From Dryomyza anilis (lineage: Eukaryota > Arthropoda > Insecta > Diptera > Dryomyzidae): a stretch of 64,000 nt of DNA. A model generated the notes under the pieces. That model did not search any database and was not told the origin of the DNA. It worked only from the letters and a program-made list of their open reading frames with translations. Position numbers and translations under genes: made by a program. The stretch is from assembly GCA_951804985.1 (NCBI GenBank), contig OX638133.1, positions 23,094,963-23,158,962 of the forward strand, given 5' to 3'. Shown here in pieces: positions 1-11,200 of this stretch. Numbering within the stretch: the stretch's first letter is position 1; each line of letters opens with the position of its first letter.

Positions 1-1450
1 ACTTCAACCAATCAAAATATGTCGATCATATTTTTGCGAAATATACACAGATAAATTAATGTTTTAGCTTATAGCAGCATATAAAATTGTATGGAATTTT
101 TTAAGCAGATTCCTGGCATATCTTTCGAATGAAAAATAAAAATATGCAGCTTTTTATATAAAGTCTTTCTGTTTCTAATCTACCTAGACCGTATCAACAA
201 TTTTTATATGGTAAATTAAATTTCACAAAATTTGGTAACCTCACAAAGACAACATTTCTGGAATTTTTCAGTGGTCTATCAAATTTTTGACAAACACACA
301 GATAAATGGAAGTTTGTGGCCATCTAGCATCTTTAGACAACATTTTTGGCAGGCTCAACAAAATTTAGAAATAGTTTTAAAAAGATTTTAATCAGACTTC
401 TAGTTTCCAATATATGACCGAAATCTGCTTTTAGAATTCCACCAAATACTATAATCCGACATAGCATTCTAAACACGCAGAGTGCCGAACCATATTGCGA
501 ACTGGCAGAAAAATGCAGCATTTAATACAATTTTTATCTCATAATAGGGGGTATAGAATACTCTCGAGTCAAAATTTCTGTCATTTATCAGGAATATTTC
601 GTGCATATCTACGGCAAACACAGATAAATGGTTTATTTTCGGAAGTGTATAGCAGATTGTCAAATTTTGTGAAATTTTATTAGCATATTCACGGCATATT
701 TTGATTACGGGCAGAAAACATACAGCTCGTGATACTGACTCCGCCTTTATCTGTTTGCAATATGTTAAAAAATTGTTTCTAAACTGGTTCAACACTGCAC
801 TGACTCTTATAAGAATGTTATATAGGATCCCGGAGACAATTGCAAATTTTCTATAATCCGCCATATCATTCAACAAAAAAAAACGTCCATTTATGAAATT
901 TCTGAAATATTCCGAAATAATGCCAGAAAACTTATTTGGGGAGTATTCCAAAATTTAAAAGAATTTAAAGGCAGAGTCCCAAAATATGTTGGGAACTGTC
1001 AGAAATCAATCATAGTTTGATACAAACTTCTCATTTTTTCTGTTTAACATTTTTCAATACTGCCTCGACTCTCCAAAAATTTTGTATAGGGTGCCGAGAC
1101 ATATGTTGGGCATTTTTCAGAAATATTTCAAGCATATTTCTGACAAACATACAGATAAATATAAATTTGTGGGAAATGTATATCGGGTTGTCAAATTTTT
1201 AAAAACAGATTGACGGCATATTTTAAGTATGATCAGAAAATAGGCAGTATTTTGTATGCCTATTCCGGCTTTTTGTACTTATAACGTTTTTATAAATGTA
1301 TCATTCAAGGCATTGAACATGCGAACATTTTTATCTAGGATTTCTTATGTGTGGTTTTGTCGCAAATATCGAAATTTACGGAAAGATTTTTTTACAAAAA
1401 TCTTTACATATCTGATAGATTTGGCTCGACGAGACCCATCCCTAGTATAA
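1..1450. repeat. Satellite-like dispersed repeat, field 1
   Basis: No gene is seen. The stretch is built from diverged copies of a module containing ACACAGATAAATGG followed by a TTTGTGG-type motif, and GGCAGATTCACGGCATATTTTG-like text (positions about 45, 290, 615 and 1140; partly inverted near 886). The same module recurs at about 32,905-33,180 and 34,985-35,510. Spacing is irregular (about 250-525 bp), so this is a degenerate dispersed or tandem family, not a clean satellite. The 160-residue open frame on the minus strand at 469-951 falls inside these repeats and is not a gene. Confidence 0.55.
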
Positions 1451-1455
1451 ATTAT

Positions 1456-1829
1456 ATGATCGTTATTTTAGTGAAGTGATAATTGAATGATTTCTGTAAC
1501 TCACCTAGAAACTATTTAACGATAATTTTTAAATACGATATAATAATGATAAATTTTAGATATAAAACTCAAAGTATTTGAAAATTTAATTGCGTGTTCT
1601 TTATAATTTTTGTCAAAAAATAAAATTTTCAGAACAAATAAAATGTGTTTATCGAAAATAAATCCATTTATGATATCATCTCGATATCTATAACGACAAA
1701 AACAACAATATCATTTTAGATAGGTTTGTTTTTATCGAAAACCTTTTTTATCGAAAACCGTTTTCGTATCATTACAGATTATCGAAAACGACAATTTCAG
1801 TCTATAAAATTATCGTTTGGTTTGCTGGG
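1456..1829 (+). mobile_element. MITE family M3, copy 1
   Basis: This copy matches the ones at 19,652-19,989 and 50,927-51,216 over most of its length, including a distinctive run of TATCGAAAACG and ATATCGTTT motifs, and ends in GGTTTGCTGGG. The better copies begin CCCTACAAACCA, so the ends form an imperfect inverted repeat (CCC, then CAAACCA). The left end is poorly preserved here. No coding capacity; a non-autonomous DNA element. Confidence 0.55.
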
Positions 1830-2034
1830 TCGTAAATTAAACAAATAAAAATAAATAAATGGTCTTTTTCAGAAATTTCTTTCAAACTACTTATTTTAAT
1901 TTTTTTTTATGAACAAAAAATTAAATCAGAAGAAATCTGAAATAGCAAAATTTTTTATTTTAAATTATGAAAAACAAAATGATGTACGAAGAACAAGGGT
2001 ATAAAAGGTTTTTGACGAAAGTTTGAGGGCGGTA

Positions 2035-2345
2035 ATTATATAATAGTTTGGCGCTACAGTCCTGTACAGAACTTCGGCCGAGCTCTCTCACCATTTTGAG
2101 CTGTGCGTGTTATATTTCTACTCAAAGTGGTGGGACCTACAGTTTATTGCCGAATCCGAACGGCGGGTGAGAGCTTTTTCATAGGCAATGTTTTACTCTC
2201 GTAGGTTTGCCATTTACTGACGAGAGGTAGCGCGGTATAGAATAATGTTTCTATGAAAAGATGTTGTTAGCCCCAGTCCAGGCTTGAACCGGGGACCTTT
2301 CGGCTCGCAGTCCAACGCACTAACCACTGAGCTACCGCGGCTACA
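2035..2345 (-). mobile_element. tRNA-derived SINE, copy 1, with 9-bp target-site duplication
   Basis: Read on the minus strand, it starts with a tRNA-like head carrying a Pol III A box (TAGCTCAGTGG, at 2324-2334) and B box (GGTTCAAGCC, at 2281-2290). A conserved body of about 230 bp and a short A/T tail follow. It is flanked by a perfect 9-bp duplication, AGGGCGGTA, at 2026-2034 and 2346-2354, the signature of LINE-assisted retroposition. A second copy lies at about 59,872-60,187 with high identity over the whole length. It encodes no protein. The perfect duplication suggests a recent insertion. The tRNA species of origin cannot be fixed by eye. Confidence 0.85.
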
Positions 2346-2539
2346 AGGGCGGTACATAATATACAATAAATAAATATTTTAGAATATGGAAACGAATACT
2401 GGAATCGAATCCTGGGACTAACAAATTTGGTAAAAGATGTTTTATTCGGTCCTACCTCTCGACAGACTATTGTAAAGGTCCAAGAGTAAAAATTTCCTTA
2501 ACAAAAGTCACCGTCTATCATGCGAATTTGATTATATTA

Positions 2540-3553
2540 TATATTTAACTATAGGTCCCTTCATCTGAATGTATAAAACTCTTGGTCCGTCTATAAGTCT
2601 GTCGGTCCGTCTGTCTGTCTGTTTGTTCCAGCATCACGTCTAAACCGCTGAACCGATTTAACTCAAATTTTGCACCAGGATACTATGGAATCCGGAGGGT
2701 ATATATGGGCAAGATTGGACAAAAGGGCGTGGTACCTCCCATACAACCTAAACTTTCAACACGACATAACTCAGCACATACACAATCCAAAAAGATGAAA
2801 CAAAAAACTAAAGTTCACCACACTAAAACTCACCATACTAAAACTCACCACACTAAAACTCACCACACTAAAACTCACCACAATAAATCTCATCACGCAA
2901 AAACTCACCACACTAAAAATTCACCATACTAAAACTTACCACACCAAAACTCACCACACTAAAACTCACCACACCAAAATTCACCACACTAAAACTCAAC
3001 ATAATAAAGCTCACCACACTAAAACTCACCACACTAAAAATTCACCACACTAAAACTCACCACACTAAAACTCACCATACTAAAACTCACCACACTAAAA
3101 CTCACCACACCAAAATTCACCACACTAAAACTCACCACACTAAAACTCAACACAATAAAGCTCACCACACTAAAACTCACCACACTAAAAATTCACCACA
3201 CTAAAACTCACCACACCAAAACTCACTACACTAAAACTCACCACACCGAAACTCACCACACTAAAACTCACTACACTGAAAATTCACCACACTAAAACTC
3301 AGCACACTAAAACTCACCACACTAAAAATTCACTAAACTAAAAATTCAACACACTAAAACTCACCACATTAAAACTAACTACACTAAAATTATTATTTGG
3401 TTACTACATTTATAAAACCAATAAAAACTTCCACAGCGAAGCACGGGGCCCTGATATATAAAATAATAATAATGTTTTTTTTATATTAATAAAATCGCTT
3501 TAAATCTATGAATTCACATAATCTTGGCACGAGTCGTGCACGGGTCCAGCTAG
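2540..3553 (+). mobile_element. Helitron-like non-autonomous element with internal minisatellite
   Basis: The body has the familiar insect Helitron/Helentron text: a GTCY-rich run near 2590-2630, then a CTGAACCGATTTAACTCAAATTTTG-like block near 2650. The right end has a small perfect hairpin (GCACGA, one base, TCGTGC) followed closely by CTAGT at about 3549-3553, as expected for a Helitron 3' end (hairpin then CTRR, host T). An earlier AGCGAAGCACGGGG motif near 3435 looks like a second, nested terminus. A 15-bp minisatellite fills about 2810-3390. A shorter reverse-complement relative lies at about 46,700-47,030. The left boundary is uncertain. Confidence 0.5.
2810..3390 (+). repeat. 15-bp minisatellite (CACCACACTAAAACT)n
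   Basis: About 38 imperfect copies of CACCACACTAAAACT, with variants such as CACACCAAAATT and some 16-bp units. It lies inside the Helitron-like element. The same repeat in reverse complement (GTGGTGAGTTTG) appears at about 46,720-46,825, so it belongs to the element rather than the locus. The 75-residue His/Thr/Lys open frame at 2705-2932 is a by-product. Confidence 0.9.
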
Positions 3554-4440
3554 TTTCAGTATAAATAACTACAGCACAGCCCAAAAGCTGCAAAAGAGTT
3601 TAACTTTGCTTTGTCAGAACTGGTGTGCCAAAATTTAAAATATATCAAATTGTGTCCTTATTTTTTTAGGATATACGTCATTAGGTGTTATTTCTCCAGA
3701 AAGAGATGCCTAGGTCTATGGCAGACGCATCAAAAGTTTCTTCATTTATGTGCACATCAAATTATTGAATTTTTCCAACTCTTTATGACATGATTTTCAA
3801 TATCTAACTTAATCTTTATCATCTTTGAACCTAAACAAACCCTAATTAAGGTCGCCTAACTTCAAACTGTGCTCGATTTAACCCACCACTTGCCGCGCAC
3901 AATACTTCGTAATGAATATTTTGCAAAACCAGTGCCAGTCAGCATCCCTCAGTGCACCATCCTGCTGTTCGGGTGCGTTTTCTGCGGTATGTCTATGTCA
4001 GGGGTTCAGTGATAAGAGTCGGATTTCGCAAAAAGTTGAATATGAAGCAGCACAGCCAGCAGTTGTCATGGTAATGAAAAACGTATGTTTTGCATCAGCT
4101 TAACTTTCAGACGGATGGACGGACAGACAGACAGACAGAGATTCAACGGCGTTAACTTAATTAAACGACAATAGCCACAAATTGAATCATGGCTCGTTAA
4201 CCAAAGAAAACTGCAGAAATGTTTCACTTTGTTATTCTTGAGAGTCATTGAGACGTGTAATCGGCAGCACGTGCTCAAGGCTGTGACTTTGTTGTGACGC
4301 AAATGCGACGGACAAAAGGTTAAATTAGGGAATTTTTTTATTTCGAAAAATCATTTGATTAATCAAATATTCAAAAAAAAAAAAATTAACACAAAATAAG
4401 GAAAGAGGAGACAATTTCAAGTTAAATGAATTTTATTATA
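3554..4440. other. Non-repetitive segment, no gene recognised
   Basis: Mixed-composition DNA, less A+T-rich than its surroundings, with a short GGACAGACAGACAGACAG microsatellite near 4120. Two short open frames (3912-4103 plus, 4066-4302 minus) have no recognisable domain. I see no splice-supported gene here. Confidence 0.4.
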
Positions 4441-4599
4441 AAATGTTAGAAATATGACATAATTAATTGTAACATATTTTGGAAGTGGCATGTTTAAAGG
4501 GTGTATTTTGTGTGAAAATATTAAGAAGTTCAAATTAAATCATTTTAAAACTCTTTTTTTATTAATTTTTTATTTTTATTTCAGCACTGAGATAAAATA

Positions 4600-5020
4600 A
4601 TTAGTATTCAAAATATTAGTTCATGTGTAAGTTAAATTTTCGAAAGTTAATTTTTTGTTGAAAATGTAGAAAATAGAAACATTTATATAAAAATCGGCAA
4701 AAACTAAAAAGTTTCGTAAAATTCTCCATATAAACTCAAAGTTTACGAAATGTTAGTAATTTTTTCGTAAAATGTTCATTCGTAAAATATTTTATTCTTT
4801 CGTAAAAAAATTGTAATAGAAAATAATATAACGAAAGTTTCGTAATTTAAACGAAATATTCGTAATTTATACGAATCGTTCGTAAAAAAAATCGATGGGA
4901 AAAAAATAGAAGATACAAATGTTTCGTGTATTGTTTAGAATGATTTGTGTATTTTACGACATTAAAAATTACGAACAAATATTTCGTAAAACGTCCTAGA
5001 TTTTTTTTAGTGTAGGGTTT
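4600..5020. repeat. Degenerate TTTCGTAAA-type repeat field
   Basis: Many scattered copies of TTTCGTAA/TTACGAAA in both orientations within A+T-rich DNA. The period is irregular. No gene. Confidence 0.45.
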
Positions 5021-5107
5021 TGCTACATTTTTAAAGAAATCCCCAAAATCGGAAATTCGGTAATGCGTTAAAATTATGGAAAAAACCAAACAATTTTTTT
5101 TTTATTA

Positions 5108-6093
5108 AGAACTGCGTCGAATAAAATGTCCGCTACAAAAATGAAAAAATCAAGAAATTTAGTAATCGAATTTTTATAGAATAAAATATTTTATTTTGCA
5201 AATTATTTTTAGATTTAAAAAAAATATAATAAACCAGAAATTAATATTTTTTAATAAAAATTTAAAACTTTTGCAAGCATTCCTTCACATATATTTCGCT
5301 ATTAATTGTACCCGATGTCACGAATGAGCTGCTCCTTTTTCCACAACTGCAAATTGCCTGCCAAACAAGGAATTTCTTTGGGAATTTTGTTATTTTTTTT
5401 TTATTTGAATTTTTCAGCGACATTTTCTCGAGAATCGGCTGTTTAAAATTCCTGCCCAGGTAGCTGAGAAAAGTCCGATAAAACATATGTTTCGTCGTCC
5501 ATTATGCAGCAATCGAATTTAAAAAAAAAAATCTTGGTTCAGCTTTTTAGCTCGTTGTTTTGCGGTTTCATTCTTGACGGCATTTCTATCCAGAACTTTT
5601 TGGACCTTGTACGTCTTCAGCCCAGCTTCTTTCTTAGTCCTGCGCACGAAAGATTCTGAGCAATCCGCCTTTCTCGCCAATTTCCTTCCGGATATGCTTG
5701 GATATTTCTTTTAAATATTCACAACCTTCTTCGACTTTTCACGATCATGGGGGCCTTTTTTTTACCAGAACCTTTTTTCCGATCAATACTCAGGTCTTCC
5801 TTAAAGCGGTTGATAACGCGAGAAATGGTCTTAGGGTTAGCCCCTACCTCCTTGGCAATTTTTTTAAAAGACCAACTAGGTTGTTTTTGATAAATTTTAA
5901 TTATATATTATCTCGCACTTCCACTTCGTTTGCCATTTTCGCGTTAAATAAATTTTGTATTGACTATAACTGACACAAATTATTTTCTGCCATTTAATTC
6001 AGAGCTACTGTGTTCAAATTTTTTTAAATTTGAATCTTGCAATATCACATTATGGGAAGATATGTAACGGACAATTTTATTCGACGCAGTCCT
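5108..6093 (-). mobile_element. Tc1/mariner-superfamily element, 986 bp, defective
   Basis: Bounded by inverted repeats of about 29 bp: AGAACTGCGTCGAATAAAAT at 5108 and its counterpart (reverse complement AGGACTGCGTCGAATAAAAT) ending at 6093. TA dinucleotides flank both ends (5106-5107 and 6094-6095), the standard target duplication of the IS630-Tc1-mariner superfamily. Inside is a decayed transposase on the minus strand that lacks its C-terminal catalytic half, so the element is non-autonomous. Confidence 0.85.
5262..5936 (-). pseudogene. Tc1/mariner transposase pseudogene
   Basis: It reads from ATG at 5936 as MANEVEVRDN, then breaks frame. The next frame continues with IYQKQPSWSFKKIAKEVGA and TISRVINRFKED, a helix-turn-helix DNA-binding region, and then a basic GSGKKK linker. 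Near 5500 the first catalytic aspartate region is visible as MDDETYVLSDFSQLPGQEF. After another shift, FLVWQAICSCGKRS and FVTSGTINSEIYVKECLQ follow. The protein then stops: the second and third catalytic acidic residues are missing. At least two frameshifts plus an internal stop make this a fossil. The motif order is typical of IS630-Tc1-mariner transposases; the subfamily is not certain. Confidence 0.85.
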
Positions 6094-6545
6094 TAATTAA
6101 TTTAATTTTCCACAACTTTTTGAGAGTTTCCTCATAAAAATAAGTGTCAAAAAGGCGAATTCCAAATTAATCACAAGTTTGAAATTTACGTCACAGAAAC
6201 AGAAATCATCGTTTTATTTCCACAATTTATATATTTTATCTTCAATTTCAAATTCTATATACGATTACTATAATTGAACTATTAATAATACTAGTAATTG
6301 GAATACTGTTCCATGTAATATATATTTCGATATATTTTATTCAATAACATTCATTAGAAAATTTAAAAAAAAGGATTTTATGACGTTTTTAATATTTTGA
6401 CAATAGACAAAATCCTCGAATAATTTAAAGTTTTATAAAACTTGAGTTCAAACAACGCCTTTTTACGTTACACTCATGTATGTTTACATGGCACTTCTGT
6501 TGTCTATTATTCAATTTAAAAAACAGGAAACAGAAACATAATATA
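6094..6545. other. A+T-rich spacer
   Basis: Low-complexity A+T-rich DNA; nothing recognisable. Confidence 0.4.
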
Positions 6546-6973
6546 CCCTAGTAGAAATTTTCGTAGGGCCATGGTCATGAAGTGATCATGTCATTATTTG
6601 AGATGATCGGTATATGACGAGGCCCATAATGTCCTTGTAATGCAGTGTCCTGATCATGTATTGACCTCAGACCGTGATCATGTACTGATCGGACAATTCC
6701 CCATTTTAATATTTACCCGACAATAGCCTTGTCTGAGCCCGAGCACAATAGGGTTTTTCTCATTGATCTCGATCATTGTCTGATGCTAATTTCGTTATGA
6801 GGAAAAAATAATGTAGCTATGATCGGGAACATTGTCTGTTTAGATAATGTAAACCCTACTATGGTAAGCATAAGGGCATGCAAAGGCAATGATCATATTT
6901 TTTTTCTAATAGGGCTTACCCAATGAAAATCCGATCATTTCCCGATGGCGCATCGGGCAAATTTCTACTAGGG
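6546..6973 (+). mobile_element. MITE family M2, copy 1
   Basis: A 428-bp element with terminal inverted repeats CCCTAGTAGAAAT and ATTTCTACTAGGG and flanking TA (6544-6545, 6974-6975). The interior is rich in TGATCATG-type motifs. An inverted copy at 20,628-21,056 matches along its whole length. No coding capacity. Confidence 0.8.
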
Positions 6974-7293
6974 TACTGGGCTAAAATTCCGATGCAAATG
7001 CATCTTTTTTTCTTAACATCTTTAGAACGAAATAGACAAAATAACCATACGAATCAAGTAATTTCCTTTAAAGTGGCAGTCAAATGCCAATGCATTTTTT
7101 TGCATATTTTGCAATAAATGCATATTTTTGCATGTTTTCAGTTAACCGCATGTTTTTTTTTTTGCATATTTTTCGATTTTCTTCCATTTTTGTATTAATT
7201 AATTTTATTCTTAGTTAATAAAACTATTTGATTAGAACACGTAATGCACGGCATTGCCGAAGAATTTCTTTGTCTATTTTTTGATTGTTACAG

Positions 7294-7371
7294 TCACGGT
7301 GAATCGAACCAGTAACCTTTTGGCTCATAGTGCAACGCACTAACCAATCGAACCACTAAAGCTAAGTACCA
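7294..7371 (-). mobile_element. tRNA-like retroposon head (diverged SINE fragment)
   Basis: The minus strand shows a B box, GGTTCGATTCACC (7298-7310), and an A-box-like TAGCTTTAGTGG followed by TTAGTGCGTTGCACT, collinear with the tRNA head of the SINEs at 2035 and 59,872 but clearly diverged. It has extra bases between the A box and the anticodon arm, and no clear SINE body follows. More likely a SINE or tRNA pseudogene fragment than a working tRNA gene. Confidence 0.55.
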
Positions 7372-8280
7372 TACAAAATCAATAGTAATACAAAATTTTG
7401 GTAATTCTGATGCGTTTTTATCTAATGCATAGAAGAAGTATAATTTTTGGGAGTACGCACTATGGGTTTCATATTGAAATATTTTAAAAATTGCTCTACA
7501 CAACAGCCATTCTGCGCAGTAGTCAAGACTAATTTTGTATTATGTAAAATGACTCCCTGATTCTGAAGATATGATTCAAAAATTTTCTTTGGATAAATTT
7601 ACAAAATATAGGCCAATAATTTTCAAACCGAGCTTTCATAAAGGTGCACACATATATTTGTAAATATCTCGCATTCTAAATAAATAATAACACATGATCA
7701 GGTGTTATATCGAATGAAAGATAATTGAATATGCAATAAACATTTCTTAAGTGGTTCACTAGTTTAGGATAAATCGATAGAATAACTTGAAACAAGTATT
7801 TTTTTCAACCAAAATTTATATCAAAAATGCATTTAAAACATTGGAAAAAAAAAATCAAGAAAGTAAGATGATACACAAATTGTAATTTTCCAAAATTAGT
7901 TTAAACTCTATTGAAGAAATTGCGCTATCGCTTTCAATAATATATGGGTAATATTTGAGGATAAAAAAAATATGTATAAGCATTATAATTGAGTGATATA
8001 TAAATAGGCATAAAAATAAAAAATGTGAGCGTATCACGTCCATTCTTTGAGCACCAATTGAAAGATGATTGTTCATAATTAATTTTAAATTTTATAACTT
8101 TATCTTGAGTACTTTCTGAGATATGGGATCCTAAAAAGTAAACCCATATCTTTTATGGGACGTAGTTTAGTATGTTGATAAACTCTATACTCATTTTTGA
8201 ACTTAGAGTTACTATTCTACGAAAATATATTGAAACTTAAATTTCATAGCATTCGGAATAGTAATTTTCAAGTTATCATG
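7372..8280. other. A+T-rich segment, no gene recognised
   Basis: No coding frame, RNA gene or boundary is recognised. Phrases such as TATCGAATGAAAGAT and GAGATATGGG resemble the long variable arms of mini-me/Helentron elements, so part of it may belong to the copy that follows. Confidence 0.35.
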
Positions 8281-8640
8281 TATAGGCGCACAGAAAGACG
8301 GTCAAGTCTAAATCGACTCGGAAAGTAATGCTGACCAAAAAAATAAATACTTTTTAATACCCGTTACGCCTTCTAAGATGTGCTAAAATATTCTCACATA
8401 CATGGTATAACATTTAACCCATGAATGTAGGGTATAAAAACAAGAGTGAAAGGGTATATTCAATTTGGTACGCCGTTTGTAACACCCAGAAGGAAGCATC
8501 TCCGGTATGGAAAAGTATATATATTCTTGATCAGCAACTCCTCCTGAGTCGATTTTGACAATCTTAACTATCATAATAACACCAAATTTAAAATTTCCCA
8601 TGTGACCTAACCTTCCCAACTGGTTTAGTTTACACTCAAT
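8280..8640 (+). mobile_element. mini-me/DINE-1-like Helentron fragment
   Basis: Contains the family core: AGAGTGAAAGGGTATATTC, GGTACGCCGTTTGTAACACC, GAAGCATCTCCGGTATGG and AAGTATATATATTCTTGATC, followed by GAGTCGATTT and ending near CCTTCCCAACTGGTTT. The same text occurs at 18,151-18,870, at 51,746-52,388 (inverted) and at 63,521 to the window end. This copy lacks the GTCY microsatellite, so it is internally deleted. Confidence 0.7.
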
Positions 8641-8926
8641 TCTAATGCTTTCACATAATATTTTCTGATTTTAAAATTTATTCATAGATTTATTTTATTT
8701 TTACGTCGTTTTCTTTGAAAAGGTGCAGGCTAATTTTGGAATATTAAATCTGTGCTTTATATCGCTTTTTCCACATTATTAAAATGCATCTTTGATTTAA
8801 ATTTTTGTCGAAAAATATTAAATTTTTCGAGTTGTTCTGTCGAATTCTCTCAAAATAGTAAACCAATTTAAAAATGTTCTAAGGCATCTTTATTGGCTGT
8901 TTAATTAGCTTTCATTTGATATAATA

Positions 8927-9147
8927 AAGGGTTTTTCAATAAGAGCGCTACAAAAATTTTTTCAAGTTTTTTTCAATAGGGACGCTATAAAAGTAGAGCG
9001 ACAGGGATAGCAAACGACGCCATATTTCTTGCCGCTCTTTTGACATTTCTCTTCAGTAAGGTTTGCTATTTCATAATGGAAAGATATACGAGCCAACAAC
9101 GAGTCGAAATTATTAAAATTTACTACCGAAATTCGAATTCGTATATC
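8927..9147 (+). mobile_element. mariner-family 5' fragment
   Basis: Begins after TA with the terminal repeat AAGGGTTTTTCAATAAGAGC and runs through the transposase start (ATG at 9076: MERYTSQQRVEIIKIYYRNS). It then loses similarity to the fuller copy at 60,815-61,694. A second terminal-repeat-like sequence, TTTTTTTCAATAGGGACGCT, follows the first within 45 bp, so the left end is doubled. No catalytic region remains. Confidence 0.75.
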
Positions 9148-9268
9148 TTTAATCAAATCAGTTATTTAAAACGCGAAATATTAGCAAATACTCCCAGCTT
9201 TTTGAAAGCTCGGTTCAAAAGATATTGGCCTATATCTCGTACTATATATAGAACATTTTTTAATTCAT

Positions 9269-9479
9269 ACACCCAGAAAAAATGTCCCTCAAATCCCATT
9301 AAAATTGGTCAATAGGCCAATTATTGATTTAATAGTATACAAAAATGAAAATTTTGATATAGACTCAATGGAAATGTCATGGTATTTTCTAGTATTTTCC
9401 GATTAAAATAATAATTTATCCTATTGACTATTTTTAATAGTAAAATACTATTATTTATATAGTATTTTTTTCTGGGAGT
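9269..9479 (+). mobile_element. MITE family M4, copy 1
   Basis: About 211 bp. It begins ACACCCAGAAAAAA and ends TTTTTTTCTGGGAGTA, an imperfect inverted repeat. The interior carries CCCATTAAAATTGGTCAATAG and TATTTTTAATAGTAAAATACT motifs, shared with the adjacent copy. Confidence 0.75.
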
Positions 9480-9494
9480 ATATTTGGATTTTCT

Positions 9495-9716
9495 ACACCC
9501 AGAAAAAAATTCCTTCAAATCCCATTAAAATTGGTCAATGGGACAATTATTGTTTTAATAGTATACAAAAAATAAATCTTTTCATATAAACTCAATGGCA
9601 ATGTCATGGTATTTTCTAGTAATTAATGGTATTTTCCTATTAAAATAACAATTTATCCTATTGACTATTTTTAATAGTAAAAAACTATTAATTATATAGT
9701 ATTTTTTTCTGGGTGT
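9495..9716 (+). mobile_element. MITE family M4, copy 2
   Basis: About 222 bp, a direct neighbour of copy 1 with a 15-bp gap. It begins ACACCCAGAAAAAAA and ends TTTTTTCTGGGTGT, a near-perfect inverted repeat. A third copy, split by an insertion, lies at 52,834-52,901 plus 54,680-54,835. Confidence 0.8.
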
Positions 9717-11200
9717 ATAATAAAAAAAATAGTGGCATTTACTGCGCAAAATATTTTCTCATTTTGTTGTGTAGTGTTATTATTATTTTTATTATTATTA
9801 TTCAATAAAAATCTCTAAGTTCTATTTCAAATTTTATTAGATCCTTGTCCGTCAATTTCAATTTTGTTTTATTTTTGCATTATTGATTTGATAAGACCAG
9901 CTGCCGTACATCAATACTCTAAGGTGGTCATATTGTTATTGCCCAACGCCACACTATGCAACGGCAAAAGGGCCTATTGCAGTACAATTAACTTTTACAC
10001 CCCACAAGACTGAACTGGTCAGCATCCTGAAAACCCGGCAATTATTTAAACGGTCTCTGAATGAGCAGCAGCAGCAACAACTTCTTACAACTTCCGCCAT
10101 AAAGAAGAAGAAGAAGAAGAAGAAAAAAAAGAAGTACATGCAGCAGCACTGACTGCTTCCGAAGAGTAGTTTGGCCAGAAGATGTACTAAGTCGATGTCG
10201 TGTTTGTTGTTGCCATTGTCGTTGCGTAGATGCCGGGGGTAAGGATCGGGGTCGGAGTCAGAGAAAGAGTCGGTGTTGGCGGCATTAGTGGCGTGTAATT
10301 ACTGTCAGTTTCAAGTCACATTTGCCTGCCGAAGATCAACGCCTACCGAACGTGTTGGCGGCAGGATGTGCACAGGACACAGATGCAGCGGACACACACA
10401 CACACATAGATGCAGTATCTATTAGATATTTGTAGGCACGCATAAGCAGACAGTGCGACGGACAGCTAGACGGACGAATAGACAACCGCCTGACGGTCGA
10501 CCATCTTGCCATTCATGCGCTCGCTCTCTACCCGCCACCACACGAACAACCATCCCTCGAACCATTCATGCAGCTACTAGGTATCTATGTATCTAACAAT
10601 TCGTCCATCCATCCAACCATCCATCTATCCACCAGTTATAATTATTATAATTAGTATCTGCATGATTGTAGGTTACGTTAGACGAGACGCACCAAGAGAC
10701 AAAGTGTTTTTGGGCTGCTCACGCTTGACCTGGTCAACTACCTTCCTAACTGCTAACAGACCTGATCATGACCCCGACTGCCATGGCATGCATATATTCA
10801 GCAACCTTGGTTGATACTCTTCAAAATTCATCTATTCAAATGTCGAGTGCATCGATAAGAATTTATAGCTCCAGATAATTATATGCATTCCGTACATTAT
10901 GCATTATTCTTCTTCAATCTACCATTTAATTTGTTTTGTGGTGCGTCCGATTAATGCGTGCGATAAGCAAGTTGCTGCTTATTGCGCTCAATTAGTTCCA
11001 AAATTGTGTAGGGTATCTCAATAGTTCGGTGTGGGCGAGCTTATTAGTCGTTTATGATGTTCTATAATTTGCATAAATTTACTAAATGGTTGCAATTGTG
11101 AATACGTTAGTTTGAGGTGTATTTCTGTGCAAGAAAATACATAGAAAATGCTTTCAAAAATACATAGAAAGTGTTTTAAATTAAGGAAATTTTAGTTGAG
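9717..11200. other. Non-repetitive segment with microsatellites
   Basis: Mixed-composition DNA with a GAA/AAG run near 10,102-10,132, a CA run near 10,397 and CCATCCATC runs near 10,600. No open frame shows a known domain. The relatively normal composition suggests ordinary intergenic or intronic DNA. Confidence 0.35.

Noticed and set aside
469..951. 160-residue minus-strand frame
   Set aside because: Lies in satellite-like repeats that recur at 33 and 35 kb; no domain and no gene signals.
2265..2345. A genuine tRNA gene
   Set aside because: The tRNA-like head is fused to a conserved body, is repeated at 60 kb and is flanked by a target duplication, so it is a SINE.
2810..3390. CRISPR-like array
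   Set aside because: Direct 15-bp tandem repeats without spacers in a eukaryotic transposon; not a CRISPR.
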